DNA of 64,000 nucleotides from Aspidapion aeneum (GCA_963576565.1 OY755042.1:106259314-106323313), one strand, 5' to 3'. Counted from the first letter of the stretch, positions 48,186 through 50,915 are shown. Numbers and translations are program-made. Notes: generated from the letters alone by a model not told the origin.

Positions 48186-50408
48186 ATTTTATTGTCACAC
48201 CTCGTATATTGTTTCTGTCCGTAACACGATAGTTCCTTAACCGCTGAACCGATTATCATAAAATTTTCAGGTAAAATAGTGTTCGACACTCTAACCAGCT
48301 GATAAGTTTTTGGTCAAAATCCATTAATGCAATCAATATGCGGTTTTTGGAATAAAGTAGATTACATTTTGCTCAATAATTTGAGTTATAACCTAAAACT
48401 TCGTAACAGCTTTAGTTTCTGAGATAATTACAGAAACTGTTTTTAAGACTGATATATTATCATGGGTTCACTTGAAGTGTGCTAATAGGCTAGCTAGTAA
48501 GGTATCAGATCCGTCATGGATCCTTTTATTTTTAGTCATGGGAAGATATCGTAGAAGTCAACCTAAGCTATTTTTTGAGAATGATAGTTTCCAAAGATAA
48601 AACTGAATCATTTGAAATGACCTTTGAGGAAGTCAAAGATCTTAGTAAATTGAAAAAATGTCTTTTTGATGTTATCGAAATGATAACTAAGCTTTCTAAG
48701 GAAGAAAATTATGATGGTATTAGTTTTAATGAAGGTATTAATCTCAATGTTAAATGTAGATAACTCACTTTTTTTTGGAACAAAACCAAAATTTTTGCAG
48801 AAAAAACAAACGCCTTTATATCAGCTAAAATTGTTGTAAACTGAAAGTGTAAGTCTTTAAACCATTATATGTAACCGAAAGCTAGTAAGATATAATAATA
48901 TTTGATTTGCTTTTTTTATAAGGAGTTTTATTGGAATAGTCATGTTTTTGTCCCTTCGGTAACGCGGTAGTTTTTGCCATTTTACTCACTCAAAATCTGT
49001 CAAATGTGTTAAAATATGCTTGGAATAAGACGCACAAAAAACGCACTGCGCAGTAATTTTATCAAAATAACTAGCAAAATATTTCTTAAAAACTAATTTT
49101 TAGAGATTTTGGTTAGGTATTTCTAGAATTTTTTACCTCACAAATGATTGAAATACACATTATCTGAAAAATATTTTATTCTTATATCTTTATTTAAACC
49201 TCAAATTAAAAAAAAATAGTTTAAAATAACACTAAACAAATTTTTTAAAAAAATATTATGTATTTTAGGTGCTACAGAAGGGACATCAATTTCATAGAAG
49301 GGACAAAAATTTAAAAACCCAATTTATGACACAAAACAAAATTACAAAAATAGATAATGGTCAAAAATATCAAGGCAGATTATAAATACAAGTATTTTCT
49401 AACTAAATTCAAAAAAAAAAATTAAATATCCCCATCCTTAACACAGGGACAATATCTGTAACTAAAATAACGTTACCGAACGGGACAAATCGTGTTACAT
49501 AAGGGACAATTTTTTACATTTTAGCATTTTCCGGCGAAGTCACATATGTGACAACTTTTTTTTTAGTTTTGTTCAAGATTTCAACGGTTTTGTTTAGGAA
49601 AATGGTGATTTTATTTCTTTAATCAAACTATGAGTAAGATAATTTACATTACTGACAGAACAGCATCATCTGCCTCAAATCTACAAATTTTAATTTTTCA
49701 AACACTAAACGATATATTATCAATAAATTCAAGAACTCTCCGACATTGTTCCTCGCGGTCCTCTAAAACCCGTTGCTTCTGTTCATTCTAAAACTCTATA
49801 AGTAGCCACGTGGATTGAATTTTCTTTGCGGAAAAATCGGCTTTTAGTTATTTTATTTTTTATATAAGTTTCTATGGATAAAATATAACAAGACCCATAT
49901 ATTTACAAATCTAGAAACAAATATTTATGAACGGTAACTTTCCTAGTAACCTTTAGTGACACGTTACCGCCGGGAAATTTTTATGTTTTTTTTGTTGCTT
50001 TCTACTTATTTGAATCTTGAAATTTTTTTTTTAGTCTAAGAGAGGCAAAATTCGGTTTTGTTCCAAAAGAAAGTGCCATAAACCCTGCAAAAGCAAGGAT
50101 AGATTACTCTTCAGCAATCCTAAATTTTAACTTTGATTTCAGATTCTAAAAAACTCACAAAGGTACACGAAGACGATGAACCCATCCCTGGACCTTCAAG
50201 CAGACCTGAAGAATCAAATTTTGATCTAGATAATCAAGGCAACAAAGAAAATGAACCTATCGCAGAAAGTAGTTTTACAGAATCAAAGAATCTTCGGGGA
50301 TATAGTGTAAGACAAAGTTTACTCACAAGGAGAAAAAAAGTAGATAATAATGTTGGAAATTCTGTTGGTAATCACGTGCAAGATCATGATCCAGAAGATT
50401 TAGTTTAG
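503..50408 (+). CDS. BBS9: BBS9 / PTHB1, BBSome subunit (13 exons in window, 5' end missing)
   Basis: This is a gene-level entry; the exons follow separately. BBS9 (PTHB1) is a core subunit of the BBSome, the coat-like complex that moves membrane proteins in and out of cilia. In insects it is expected mainly in ciliated sensory neurons and sperm. Spliced exons give about 810 residues that follow the human protein in order: N-terminal beta-propeller (exons 1-5), GAE-like beta-sandwich and platform (exons 6-9), helical hairpin (exons 9-10) and C-terminal helices (exons 11-13). Diagnostic strings include QLVYEHKLRKSAYNF, VLGERNLFCLDEKGQ, CCYLGTEPSIFVAPP and YRLIQKRLISKFK. All introns are GT-AG with matching phases. 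The N-terminal part (about 80 residues by comparison with human) lies upstream of the window. Introns reach about 9 kb and are packed with mobile elements. Identification is by recall of the family, not by a search. Confidence 0.96.
985..1215 (+). repeat. Degenerate GGAAAAGTCTGGAAAA tandem repeat
   Basis: Imperfect units of about 15-30 bp of the type aggaaaagtctggaaaa run through this segment of intron 1. A second block with the same motif sits at 1965-2025. The open frame over it is an artefact of the repeat. The rest of intron 1 up to 3.4 kb is AT-rich sequence without a gene that I can recognise. Confidence 0.6.
3470..3690 (+). repeat. Repeat fragments: LINE-like tail and a GAATTGTC end
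   Basis: The string caataaagacgatttattattatt resembles the 3' tail of the LINE at about 48.13 kb (gaataaagacatttattatt). Just after it, gcggtgaattgtcgcattccc resembles the terminus of foldback element D (gcagcgaattgtcccattccc near 43125). Both are only fragments; borders are not clear. Confidence 0.35.
4244..4508 (+). CDS. BBS9: BBS9 exon 2 in window (beta-propeller)
   Basis: The acceptor is a T-rich tract ending in tatag at 4243; the donor is gtaaga at 4509. The product reads NQSFLQLVYEHKLRKSAYNF, then a segment with RDFICVQSLDGLLMFFEQES and DFLLPGPLDYVSKSDGF. The FEQES and FLLPGPL strings are hallmarks of PTHB1. The exon ends two bases into a codon. The reading frame stays open for four more bases and then meets a TAA, which fits intron sequence. 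Confidence 0.96.
4690..5012 (+). repeat. R1 dispersed repeat, copy in intron 2
   Basis: This family contains the marks gtattttgacct, gatgtctgtctg, ctgtccgtaacacgatag and aaaattttcaggtaaaatag in this order. Other copies are at 11530-11860, 23665-24270, and 45825-46007 continued at 48207-48530. The copy stops near 5012, where a fragment of a CAGCGGCGTAGCGTG hAT-like end begins (about 5018). From 5160 to 5720 the motif gccgcaggcgaaaattttt recurs, without a gene. Confidence 0.7.
5885..6572. mobile_element. Foldback (palindromic) element with pentamer-rich arms
   Basis: The two arms are reverse complements of each other: agacgctagccctaccaatt on the left against ggtagggctagcgtct on the right, and cttcgcatgcgcagatc against gatctgcgcatgcgaag. 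The turn is at about 6213-6228. Each arm holds two blocks of degenerate 5-bp units (cctaa, ccgaa, ccaaa; 6040-6094 and 6150-6212 on the left). It carries no gene and lies in BBS9 intron 2. Confidence 0.85.
6737..6902. mobile_element. hAT-like MITE (CAGTGGCG family), diverged
   Basis: The element starts cagtggcgcacccagg and has a G/C-rich head and tail around an AT core with aaatatctaaaaaaatcttt, like the better copies at 16166 and 25055. The right end is worn (gtgcaccattg). The 7-mer ccattgt occurs at both edges (6730-6736 and 6898-6904), so the exact boundary is uncertain. Confidence 0.6.
7365..8395. mobile_element. Foldback element, CAGGGTGTTCGGCAC family, copy 1
   Basis: This is a palindrome of about 1 kb. 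The left arm reads cagggtgttcggcacatgaa then ccttggaacttgggtcctaa; the right arm reads ttaccgtt, gcttacgagggtttaaaag and ggacccaagttccaagg. A central spacer lies around 7870-7925. The right terminus is cut off at about 8395. A second copy is at 21971-22966. There is no coding capacity. Confidence 0.85.
8662..8787 (+). CDS. BBS9: BBS9 exon 3 in window (beta-propeller, short variable exon)
   Basis: This small exon is easy to miss because it contains no start codon-led reading frame of note. It starts after ctctttag (8661) and ends before gttagt (8788). It encodes YKALSDSSIEPDSIYSKPK, then IIFDWSYQLGEPALDMAVVSSM. The DW-LGE-ALD pattern corresponds to the human segment reading DWTLNIGEQALD. Phases fit both neighbours exactly: one base in, two bases out. 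It bridges the otherwise unfilled gap between FLLPGPL (exon 2) and VLGERN (exon 4). Confidence 0.9.
9196..10474. mobile_element. Foldback element, CAGGGTGTCCC family, 1.28 kb
   Basis: The termini are cagggtgtcccaaattgggc on the left and the exact reverse complement on the right, each followed by a TA (9194-9195 and 10475-10476). Arms of about 450 bp are complementary, for instance gaccacgcattgcgaggctc against gagcctcgcaatgcgtggtc. TA duplication suggests Tc1/mariner-type mobilisation. It lies in BBS9 intron 3. Confidence 0.88.
10738..11300 (+). pseudogene. Remnant of a widespread insect repeat-borne protein
   Basis: The reading frame to 11130 contains PLHIQLELTKRFVKAVYKTG, KLPRLSEARIKEGVLVAPQI and VCKNFLGSHKNDDYVAQVEE, then MGCNMSFKVHS. 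After a frameshift near 11095 the homologous part continues as HLDFFSESLGVVSDEHGERI and YQDIAKLEN, then a stop. I recognise this as an uncharacterised protein found in many copies in arthropod genomes, probably carried by a transposon. Here it is broken and lies in BBS9 intron 3, next to a foldback element. The function of the intact protein is not known to me. Confidence 0.7.
11530..11860 (+). repeat. R1 dispersed repeat, copy in intron 3
   Basis: It holds ctgtccgtaacacgatagct, aaattttcagggaaattag and gttcgacactcttacgagct, as in the other R1 copies. A short piece of the R1 end reappears at 12215-12275 (agtgtgctaataggctagct, then agatccgtcatggatcc). Between 11860 and 12980 I see no other structure. 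Confidence 0.65.
12215..12275 (+). repeat. R1 3'-end fragment
   Basis: This matches 48465-48530, where the same segment abuts the acceptor of BBS9 exon 12. Shared words are ttcacttgaagtgtgctaat and agatccgtcatggatcc. Confidence 0.6.
13012..13139 (+). CDS. BBS9: BBS9 exon 4 in window (beta-propeller)
   Basis: The acceptor is tgtttttcag ending at 13011; the donor is gtaaac at 13140. The exon encodes ENKENWIAVLGERNLFCLDE, then KGQLIFMKKFEFSPICFNVYGL. The VLGERN-FCL and FMKK strings are strongly conserved in PTHB1. It enters with one base and leaves with one base of a split codon. Confidence 0.96.
13272..14892. mobile_element. Foldback element B (16-bp AAATAGCGC arms), 1.6 kb
   Basis: The left arm (13272-13440) is a run of 16-bp units such as acaaaatagcgctgcg; an inner block to 13500 and the right arm (14775-14892) carry the reverse complement. 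The ends are ggctccgttacaaaacagcg and the complement of ggctccggtacacaacagcg. The flanks are gtagtttgt (13263-13271) and gtagttttt (14893-14901), a 9-bp duplication with one mismatch. The core is AT-rich and codes for nothing that I recognise. It fills most of BBS9 intron 4. Confidence 0.82.
14945..15150. repeat. Hairpin repeat upstream of BBS9 exon 5
   Basis: The arm ttccgtgggtagctcgaatc pairs with cgagctacccacagaaaaat, around the centre acacctattaggtgtcc. A related single-arm copy lies at 45300-45460 (aataggtgtccatttgatct, gctgcccacggaaaaataca). There is no gene. Confidence 0.75.
15204..15497 (+). CDS. BBS9: BBS9 exon 5 in window (end of propeller)
   Basis: The acceptor is tttttttag at 15203; the donor is gtaaaa at 15498. 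The exon encodes DALVSLVISETNTLLIYKNT, a stretch with LEWSSKLDFLPICVKRA, then CCYLGTEPSIFVAPPL and a charged helix AELKDLEKKLKKQ. The CYLGT-PS-F-AP motif and the following acidic/basic helix match the human propeller end and linker helix. A small hairpin repeat (14945-15150) lies about 55 bp upstream of the exon. Confidence 0.96.
16166..16318. mobile_element. hAT-like MITE (CAGTGGCGTATATA family)
   Basis: The ends are cagtggcgtatatagaaaaa and tatatatgccacactg. The flanks are agttctag (16158-16165) and acttctag (16319-16326), an 8-bp duplication with one mismatch. It lies in BBS9 intron 5. Confidence 0.85.
16467..17341. mobile_element. CAGGGTG-type foldback element with nested MITE
   Basis: The left end cagggtgttttacgcacatc follows TA at 16465-16466; the right end cacagtg is followed by TA at 17342-17343. 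Inner arms are complementary: gtgcaaatttggagaaacgc against gcgtttctccaaattcgcac. A MITE sits in the left arm (next entry). The right end is 31 bp before BBS9 exon 6. Confidence 0.8.
16514..16729. mobile_element. hAT-like MITE (CAGCGGCGTAGCGTG family) nested in a foldback
   Basis: The ends are cagcggcgtagcgtg and cacgctacgccgctg. The flanks are gtatttag (16506-16513) and gtatttgg (16730-16737), an 8-bp duplication with one mismatch. Removing it restores the arm of the surrounding foldback. The family also appears at 54480-54712, inverted relative to this copy. Confidence 0.9.
17373..17601 (+). CDS. BBS9: BBS9 exon 6 in window (GAE-like beta-sandwich)
   Basis: The acceptor is aattttttttag at 17372; the donor is gtttgt at 17602. 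The product includes DMPDNFEKEFRIHISTNP, VTDLVCPVTIDIKPQVTFQ and IAIFVYRPLDVEPRQVFF. This aligns with the human segment containing the TDLVPSVTVKV strand and the VYVQPPLE strand. A CAGGGTG-type foldback element ends at 17341, only 31 bp before the exon, so it occupies the likely branch-point neighbourhood. Confidence 0.94.
17693..20152. mobile_element. Inverted-repeat element with diverged 190-bp tandem interior
   Basis: The left arm (17693-17797) with gctgaatccgaatatctc and tgttgccaactcgaaaaat pairs with the right arm (20045-20152) with atttcgagttggcaaca and gatattcggattcagc. The interior holds diverged units marked by acggacgYcgctggagagt and by tttttgagaaaattagat, spaced by about 190 bp (18700, 19340, 19530, 19715). 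Foldback element A is inserted at 18781. There is no gene. Confidence 0.65.
18781..19129. mobile_element. Foldback element A, complete, with 9-bp target duplication
   Basis: A short left arm (18800-18830, aaaggtcgaaagtacaaaag) faces a long right arm (18915-19120) of about 13 imperfect 16-bp units. The right end is ttatccgccgctc. The 9-mer tttattatc stands exactly on both sides (18772-18780 and 19130-19138), a perfect target duplication. The spacer of about 85 bp is non-coding. Phe-rich frames over the arm are artefacts. Confidence 0.88.
20221..20780. mobile_element. TIR element GGCACTTTTTTTTGGAACAAAA, copy 1
   Basis: The left end aggcacttttttttggaac and the right end gttccaaagaaaaagccat are inverted copies. 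A minus-strand frame of 105 codons starts inside the right end (ATG at 20777-20779; MAFSLEQNQSF) and runs to 20462. A longer relative lies at 48765-50090 and shares gggacaaaaatttaaaaaYcc and atggtcaaaaatatcaa. Whether the frame is ever translated is unknown. Confidence 0.6.
21206..21415. repeat. Pure (CCGAA)42 microsatellite
   Basis: There are 42 consecutive units of ccgaa without a visible interruption (210 bp). The G-rich strand is (TTCGG)n, one base different from the usual insect telomere unit TTAGG. Long frames on both strands (TEPNR and SVRFG repeats) follow from a 5-bp unit without stops and should not be read as genes. Confidence 0.97.
21856..23279. mobile_element. TIR element TAGGGACATTTTGGGTC with nested foldback
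   Basis: The left end tagggacattttgggtc (21856-21872) and right end gacccaaaatgtcccta (23263-23279) are perfect inverted repeats. Just inside both ends lie ataacggNaac motifs. Most of the interior is the foldback at 21971-22966. The element ends about 45 bp before BBS9 exon 7. Superfamily unresolved. Confidence 0.75.
21971..22966. mobile_element. Foldback element, CAGGGTGTTCGGCAC family, copy 2
   Basis: This is the second copy of the element at 7365-8395. Here the left tip is worn (starts gttcggcacatg) and the right end is complete (catgtgtcgaacaccctg, then TA). The paired words ccttggaacttgggtccta and aggacccaagttccaagg mark the arms. The central spacer aacaataatgtattgtgttc is the same in both copies. 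Confidence 0.85.
23324..23571 (+). CDS. BBS9: BBS9 exon 7 in window (GAE/platform)
   Basis: The acceptor is catattttag at 23323; the donor is gtatgt at 23572. The exon encodes FKEKSTIKCNVFLNKRLNVP, ALIVNASVITSLGVPRYLSK, ITLPLDLVAESCPA and DHKITLSLDSKLPELEILFPG. The HKIT-D-K-P---LFPG pattern is the conserved platform entry of PTHB1. A TIR element (21856-23279) ends about 45 bp upstream of the exon. Confidence 0.95.
23665..24270 (+). repeat. R1 dispersed repeat with nested 159-bp MITE
   Basis: R1 begins ttttaccttcctagc and contains ctgtccgtaacacgatagcc and aaaattttcaggtaaaatag. It is split at attttgac by the MITE at 23769-23927. The 169-bp tandem array follows without a gap. Confidence 0.75.
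23769..23927. mobile_element. 159-bp MITE with CATATACGTAA termini
   Basis: The ends are catatacgtaat on the left and gttacgtatatg on the right. The 8-mer attttgac stands on both sides (23761-23768 and 23928-23935), an exact target duplication. Its last 19 bases are the palindrome catatacgttacgtatatg, which also occurs alone at 58998-59016. Confidence 0.85.
24270..25735 (+). repeat. Tandem array of about 169-bp units
   Basis: The word cgctaaatgacgtttttc recurs at 24304, 24473, 24642, 24810 and 24979, then after the MITE at 25343 and again at about 25677. Spacing is 168-169 bp once the MITE is removed. Each unit also has tttttcgcatctctatg, tgcttttgttgataaactg and gaaatatgaattttcaaag. Later units are more diverged. 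There is no coding signal. Confidence 0.92.
25055..25242. mobile_element. hAT-like MITE inserted in the 169-bp array
   Basis: The ends are cagtggcgtatatag and atatacgccactg. The flanks are actacaac (25047-25054) and actacatc (25243-25250), an 8-bp duplication with one mismatch. Neighbouring units read actgcatc at the same point, which shows the site before insertion. Confidence 0.92.
25892..25985 (+). CDS. BBS9: BBS9 exon 8 in window (platform)
   Basis: This short exon follows ctttattttag (25891) and precedes gtaggt (25986). It encodes YMGQNVTPTEIGFRTPSGEV and VSLLLSKNSD, with the last codon split 2+1 into exon 9. It corresponds to the human segment that reads GFHF-GG--ITVLASKTSQRYR. Its identity is secured by the seamless join SDR-YRLQSNSF with exon 9. 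Confidence 0.9.
26135..26717. mobile_element. CAGGGTG-ended element with TA flanks
   Basis: The left end cagggtgttttttatttta follows TA; the right end gagacaccctg is followed by TA. Unlike the other members the arms are not clearly complementary beyond the tips. A small palindrome with aaggtcact and agtgacctt precedes it (26022-26070). It lies in BBS9 intron 8. Confidence 0.6.
28930..30410 (+). repeat. Tandem array of twelve 130-bp units inside element C
   Basis: The word cacttcccattatccgattt (with variants) starts units at 28944, 29074, 29204, 29334, 29461, 29591, 29719, 29848, 29993, 30120, 30248 and 30378. Spacing is 127-130 bp except 145 bp where a CCGAA run entered. The blocks 29719-29925 and 30120-30320 are almost identical, a recent higher-order duplication. 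The Gly-rich minus-strand frames across it are artefacts of the polypyrimidine part. Confidence 0.93.
29926..29955. repeat. (CCGAA)6 run inside one 130-bp unit
   Basis: Six perfect ccgaa units replace the usual tatctttccacctcta segment in one unit only. The sister block (about 30320) lacks it. Confidence 0.95.
31137..33482. mobile_element. Small inverted-repeat element opened by later insertions
   Basis: The left arm reads gtgtcccagataagagttat, then cacgagatacaattttgg and agttgcgcta. The right arm (31430-31508 plus 33461-33482) reads tagcgcaacttttgcc, attgcatctctta and ttatctgggatac. Element E (31509-33460) splits the right arm, and a worn MITE-like segment (31245-31380) sits between the arms. 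Confidence 0.7.
31509..33460. mobile_element. Foldback element E (GAGACGAGAGA arms), hAT-like, 1.95 kb
   Basis: The left tip is tagtgttgccgccgagacga; the right tip is the complement of tattgttgtcgcgagaccag. Both subterminal regions (31525-31630 and 33310-33450) are rich in cgagacgagag units. The 8-mer ttatctgg stands on both sides (31501-31508 and 33461-33468), an exact duplication. The 8-bp size and TAGTGTTG tip fit hAT-type transposition. The 1.7-kb interior is AT-rich with no gene recognised. Confidence 0.85.
33563..33752 (+). CDS. BBS9: BBS9 exon 9 in window (platform/hairpin)
   Basis: The acceptor is tttttttttag at 33562; the donor is gtaaaa at 33753. The exon encodes YRLQSNSFTSLSLLTDQLIR, RLKKLHQSNTDLKIS, PSGEVFECIRAHFEVKQRVG and ELE. 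It matches the human stretch from RYRIQSEQF through the hairpin region around FELRINGEKLEEL. It ends in phase 0. Confidence 0.93.
34056..34238 (+). CDS. BBS9: BBS9 exon 10 in window (helical hairpin)
   Basis: The acceptor is atttttag at 34055; the donor is gtatgt at 34239. It is phase 0 on both sides and 61 codons long. The product reads SDLAQLSAQYRLIQKRLISK, FKSKEPTPLKKLELLLNDTN and then an acidic helix ending DELSETQ. The QYRLIQKRLI-KFK-K-P-PL--L--LL pattern is one of the most conserved stretches of PTHB1. Confidence 0.96.
35439..35605. mobile_element. hAT-like MITE, inverted copy
   Basis: The right end is gggtgcgccactg; the left end is worn to a run of G. The flanks are ataatacc (35431-35438) and ataataca (35606-35613). 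The inner core taaaacacaaaaaatagct matches the family. The surrounding intron 10 (34239-43315) from 34.3 to 36.8 kb is otherwise plain AT-rich sequence. Confidence 0.7.
36845..37770 (+). pseudogene. Non-LTR retrotransposon reverse-transcriptase remnant
   Basis: Conceptual translation gives ALEDVFKNLDADVIAKITDK, then LSMNCTKTQIIRNTD, AALGKLSYILKNKKYPQ, GRPQMRWADNLKKHAGTRW (approximate, across stops) and GETYFQRWIEE. These are the conserved C-terminal half of the endonuclease/reverse-transcriptase LINEs common in insects. There are many stops and shifts. It is oriented with BBS9. Confidence 0.8.
38272..38575. repeat. Foldback repeat of 0.3 kb
   Basis: The left arm with ggacactcatcgtaaaggca and gacatgttttcctcggttt pairs with the right arm with aaaccgaggaaaacatgtc and gcttgacgatgagtgacctt. 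There is no gene. Confidence 0.85.
39295..40461. mobile_element. Foldback element of 1.17 kb (CACAGTGTGCCTG ends)
   Basis: The left arm starts acacagtgtgcctgaataaa and continues gttccaaaaactaattgc; the right arm contains gcaattagtttttggaacc and ends aggcacactgt. Inner pairing includes gcacccatagaagtataaaa against ttatactcctatgggtgc. There is no coding gene. Confidence 0.85.
40951..41646. repeat. Repeat bounded by AGCTCACAC hairpins
   Basis: tagctcacactactactata pairs with agtagtgtgagct at the left (40950-40982), and a similar hairpin closes the right (41611-41646). Between them lie a tctg microsatellite (41080-41150) and three units with atcaaacgaaaggtaattga. Confidence 0.75.
41780..42360 (+). 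repeat. Diverged tandem units with GCCATTTTGATTTTTTTAA
   Basis: Four or five units of about 110-150 bp carry gatgcaaatcggttcataaa, then ccgccattttg and a T-run. The same type of unit fills 30480-30910 in element C, which links the interiors of C and D. Confidence 0.75.
42490..42955 (+). pseudogene. LINE 3' end (ORF2 C-terminus and tail)
   Basis: The translation DTRNRDNLIPSYHRLERTRR then ALPPEIKSLEIKQFIGKVKN and FYSFEEYLSSNF is typical of the last part of CR1/Jockey-type ORF2. It ends TTTTGA, then an AT-rich tail with aataaataaactaaac. It is 5' truncated and sits inside element D. Confidence 0.75.
43316..43438 (+). CDS. BBS9: BBS9 exon 11 in window (C-terminal helices)
   Basis: The acceptor is atatttttag at 43315; the donor is gtgatt at 43439. 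The exon is phase 0, 41 codons. It encodes VNLTCAILLLNGLIKLVSTD, KDILNLTESIFG and TEVTDVRGQ, matching the human helix that reads HLVILLIALWQKLS. The donor is weak (GTGATT) and a foldback transposon starts only nine bases after the exon end (43448). Confidence 0.92.
43448..44070. mobile_element. Foldback element beside the exon 11 donor
   Basis: The left end caaaatgtccgataatttag and the right end cttagttgtgggacaccctg region are inverted copies (ctaagttgtgggacaccctg at right). Arms pair over about 70 bp (atggtgcagcaggttatag against ttacttgttgcactatgg). TA stands at both sides (43446-43447 and 44071-44072). The left end begins nine bases after BBS9 exon 11. Confidence 0.8.
44132..44898. mobile_element. 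CAGGGTGTTTCC foldback element, 767 bp
   Basis: The ends are cagggtgtttcctaattgaa and its exact complement, between TA dinucleotides. Arms pair over more than 300 bp (tgggggtgatttttgggccc against gggcccaaaaatcaccccca). It is separated from the preceding foldback by about 60 bp. Confidence 0.9.
45300..45460 (+). repeat. Half copy of the exon 5 upstream hairpin repeat
   Basis: It shares cagttaactgt, aggtgtccatttgatcttgg and gcccacggaaaaatacaaga with 14945-15150. Only one arm is evident. The stretch 44.9-45.8 kb otherwise shows nothing recognisable. Confidence 0.55.
46008..46198. mobile_element. hAT-like MITE (CAGTGGCGTATATA family)
   Basis: The ends are cagtggcgtatatacgg and ctatatacgccactg. 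The flanks are gttccatg (46000-46007) and gttcggtg (46199-46206), matching at six of eight positions. The inner core has aaaatagcataaaatacagc. Confidence 0.85.
47120..48184 (+). pseudogene. LINE (Jockey/CR1-type) reverse-transcriptase fragment in the mariner
   Basis: The conceptual product has LLDYSKAFDAINHEVL, KQGVPQGSSISPLIYSIY, the catalytic FYADDSQ and KHSLHLNPQKCCVFLF, all standard RT motifs. A TAA interrupts the frame at about 47315 and another ends it at 47800. The 3' end is gaataaagacattt followed by about 15 ATT units. The word ttataat at 47113-47119 and 48181-48187 may be the target duplication. Confidence 0.88.
48138..48184 (+). repeat. (ATT)n microsatellite tail of the LINE
   Basis: About 15 units of att form the tail, as is usual for this LINE type. 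Confidence 0.9.
48536..48734 (+). CDS. BBS9: BBS9 exon 12 in window (C-terminal helices)
   Basis: The acceptor is tatttttag at 48535. The product starts SWEDIVEVNLSYFLRMIVSK, matching the human GWEETVDAAISHLLK segment, and continues KDLSKLKKCLFDVIEMITKL. I end the exon at 48734 (gaag before gtatta) because the split codon then joins exon 13 in frame. If that donor is not used, the frame runs to a TAA at 48761-48763 and the protein ends INLNVKCR. The end of an R1 repeat lies within a few bases of the acceptor. Confidence 0.88.
48765..50090. mobile_element. TIR element ...TTTTTTTTGGAACAAAACC, copy 2
   Basis: The left end ctcacttttttttggaac lies directly after the TAA at 48763; the right end gttttgttccaaaagaaagtgccat is its complement. 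Inner marks include ttttgtcccttcggtaacgc at the left and gaacgggacaaatcgtgt at the right. It is related to 20221-20780. It makes up most of intron 12 of BBS9. Confidence 0.65.
50143..50408 (+). CDS. BBS9: BBS9 terminal exon 13 (acidic, low-complexity tail)
   Basis: The exon follows actttgatttcag (50142) and is open to TAG at 50406-50408. Joined to exon 12 with the g at 48734, it reads on in frame: DSKKLTKVHEDDEPIPGPSS, later DLDNQGNKENEPIAESSF and a basic stretch RQSLLTRRKKVDNN. It has no recognisable domain, like the poorly conserved tail of human BBS9. Support is the acceptor, the matching phase, the open frame, a poly(A) signal shortly downstream and the position of the exon. The alternative is that the gene stops at 48763 and this exon is used in another isoform. 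Confidence 0.62.
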
Positions 50409-50448
50409 TTTCAAAATTTAAGGTTTTAAAAACTTTGTAACAAGTGCA

Positions 50449-50454
50449 AATAAA
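50449..50454 (+). terminator. Candidate poly(A) signal of BBS9
   Basis: AATAAA lies about 40 bases after the TAG of exon 13, in the string gcaaataaaaacgat. The same segment recurs in the tandem copies downstream; in copy 2 it has mutated to AATGAA. Confidence 0.5.
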
Positions 50455-50554
50455 AACGATAATTACAACTTTATTAAATCTTCATTTTGATATATATTTT
50501 TTTAAACCAAACCGAACTCAAATTTTATTTATGTCCTTTTAAAGTCCTTCTAAA

Positions 50555-50838
50555 ATAATTTACACGAAGACAATAAACCCATCCCTGGACCTTCAAGTAG
50601 ACTTGTAAAATCAAAGTTTGATCTAGATAATCAAGGTAACGAGGAAAATGAACCTATCGCCGATAGTAGTTTTACAGAATCAAAGAATCTTCGAGGATTT
50701 AGTGTAAGACAAAGTTTACTTACAAGGAGAAAAAAAGTAGATAATAATGTTGGGAATTCTGTTGGGAATCACGTGCAAGATCATTATCCAGAAAATTTAG
50801 TTTCGTTTAAATATTTAATATTTTTAAAACTTTTGTAA
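50555..50838 (+). pseudogene. Tandem copy 2 of the BBS9 terminal exon
   Basis: This copy starts at the tacacgaag string that lies about 20 bases inside exon 13 and is open through TAA at 50836-50838. It encodes HEDNKPIPGPSSRLVKSKFD and a version of the RQSLLTRRKKVDNN stretch, ending DHYPENLVSFKYL. The splice acceptor segment of copy 1 is not present: the equivalent upstream sequence reads ttctaaaataatttacac, with a TAA. The copy therefore probably lies in the 3' UTR or intergenic DNA, although its frame is intact. Confidence 0.75.
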
Positions 50839-50915
50839 CAAGTGCAAATGAAAACAATATTTACAAATTTAAAACCGAACTCAAATTTTATTTATGTCTT
50901 TGAAAGCCCTTCGAA

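Larger units (their letters stand above)
46211..48206 (+). mobile_element. Mariner-like element, decayed, with LINE inserted
   Basis: The left end tacgaggtgtgacaattaaa and right end ttttattgtcacacctcgta are inverted repeats with TA on both sides (46209-46210 and 48207-48208). Transposase fragments include MIFMWHKSFFEGREE and EDEREG near 46507-46600, and LLYEDNAPAHNAIKQFL near 46760, the second catalytic aspartate region. The frame is broken by many stops. Confidence 0.85.
45825..48530 (+). repeat. R1 dispersed repeat interrupted by three nested elements
   Basis: R1 runs 45825-46007 (ttttaccttcctagtccgcg, gtattttgacctatcttagc, tctgtctg and a GT run) and resumes at 48207 (ttctgtccgtaacacgatag, aaattttcaggtaaaatagt) to about 48530 (agatccgtcatggatcc). 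In between lie a hAT-like MITE and a mariner that contains a LINE. It ends within a few bases of the acceptor of BBS9 exon 12. Confidence 0.8.
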
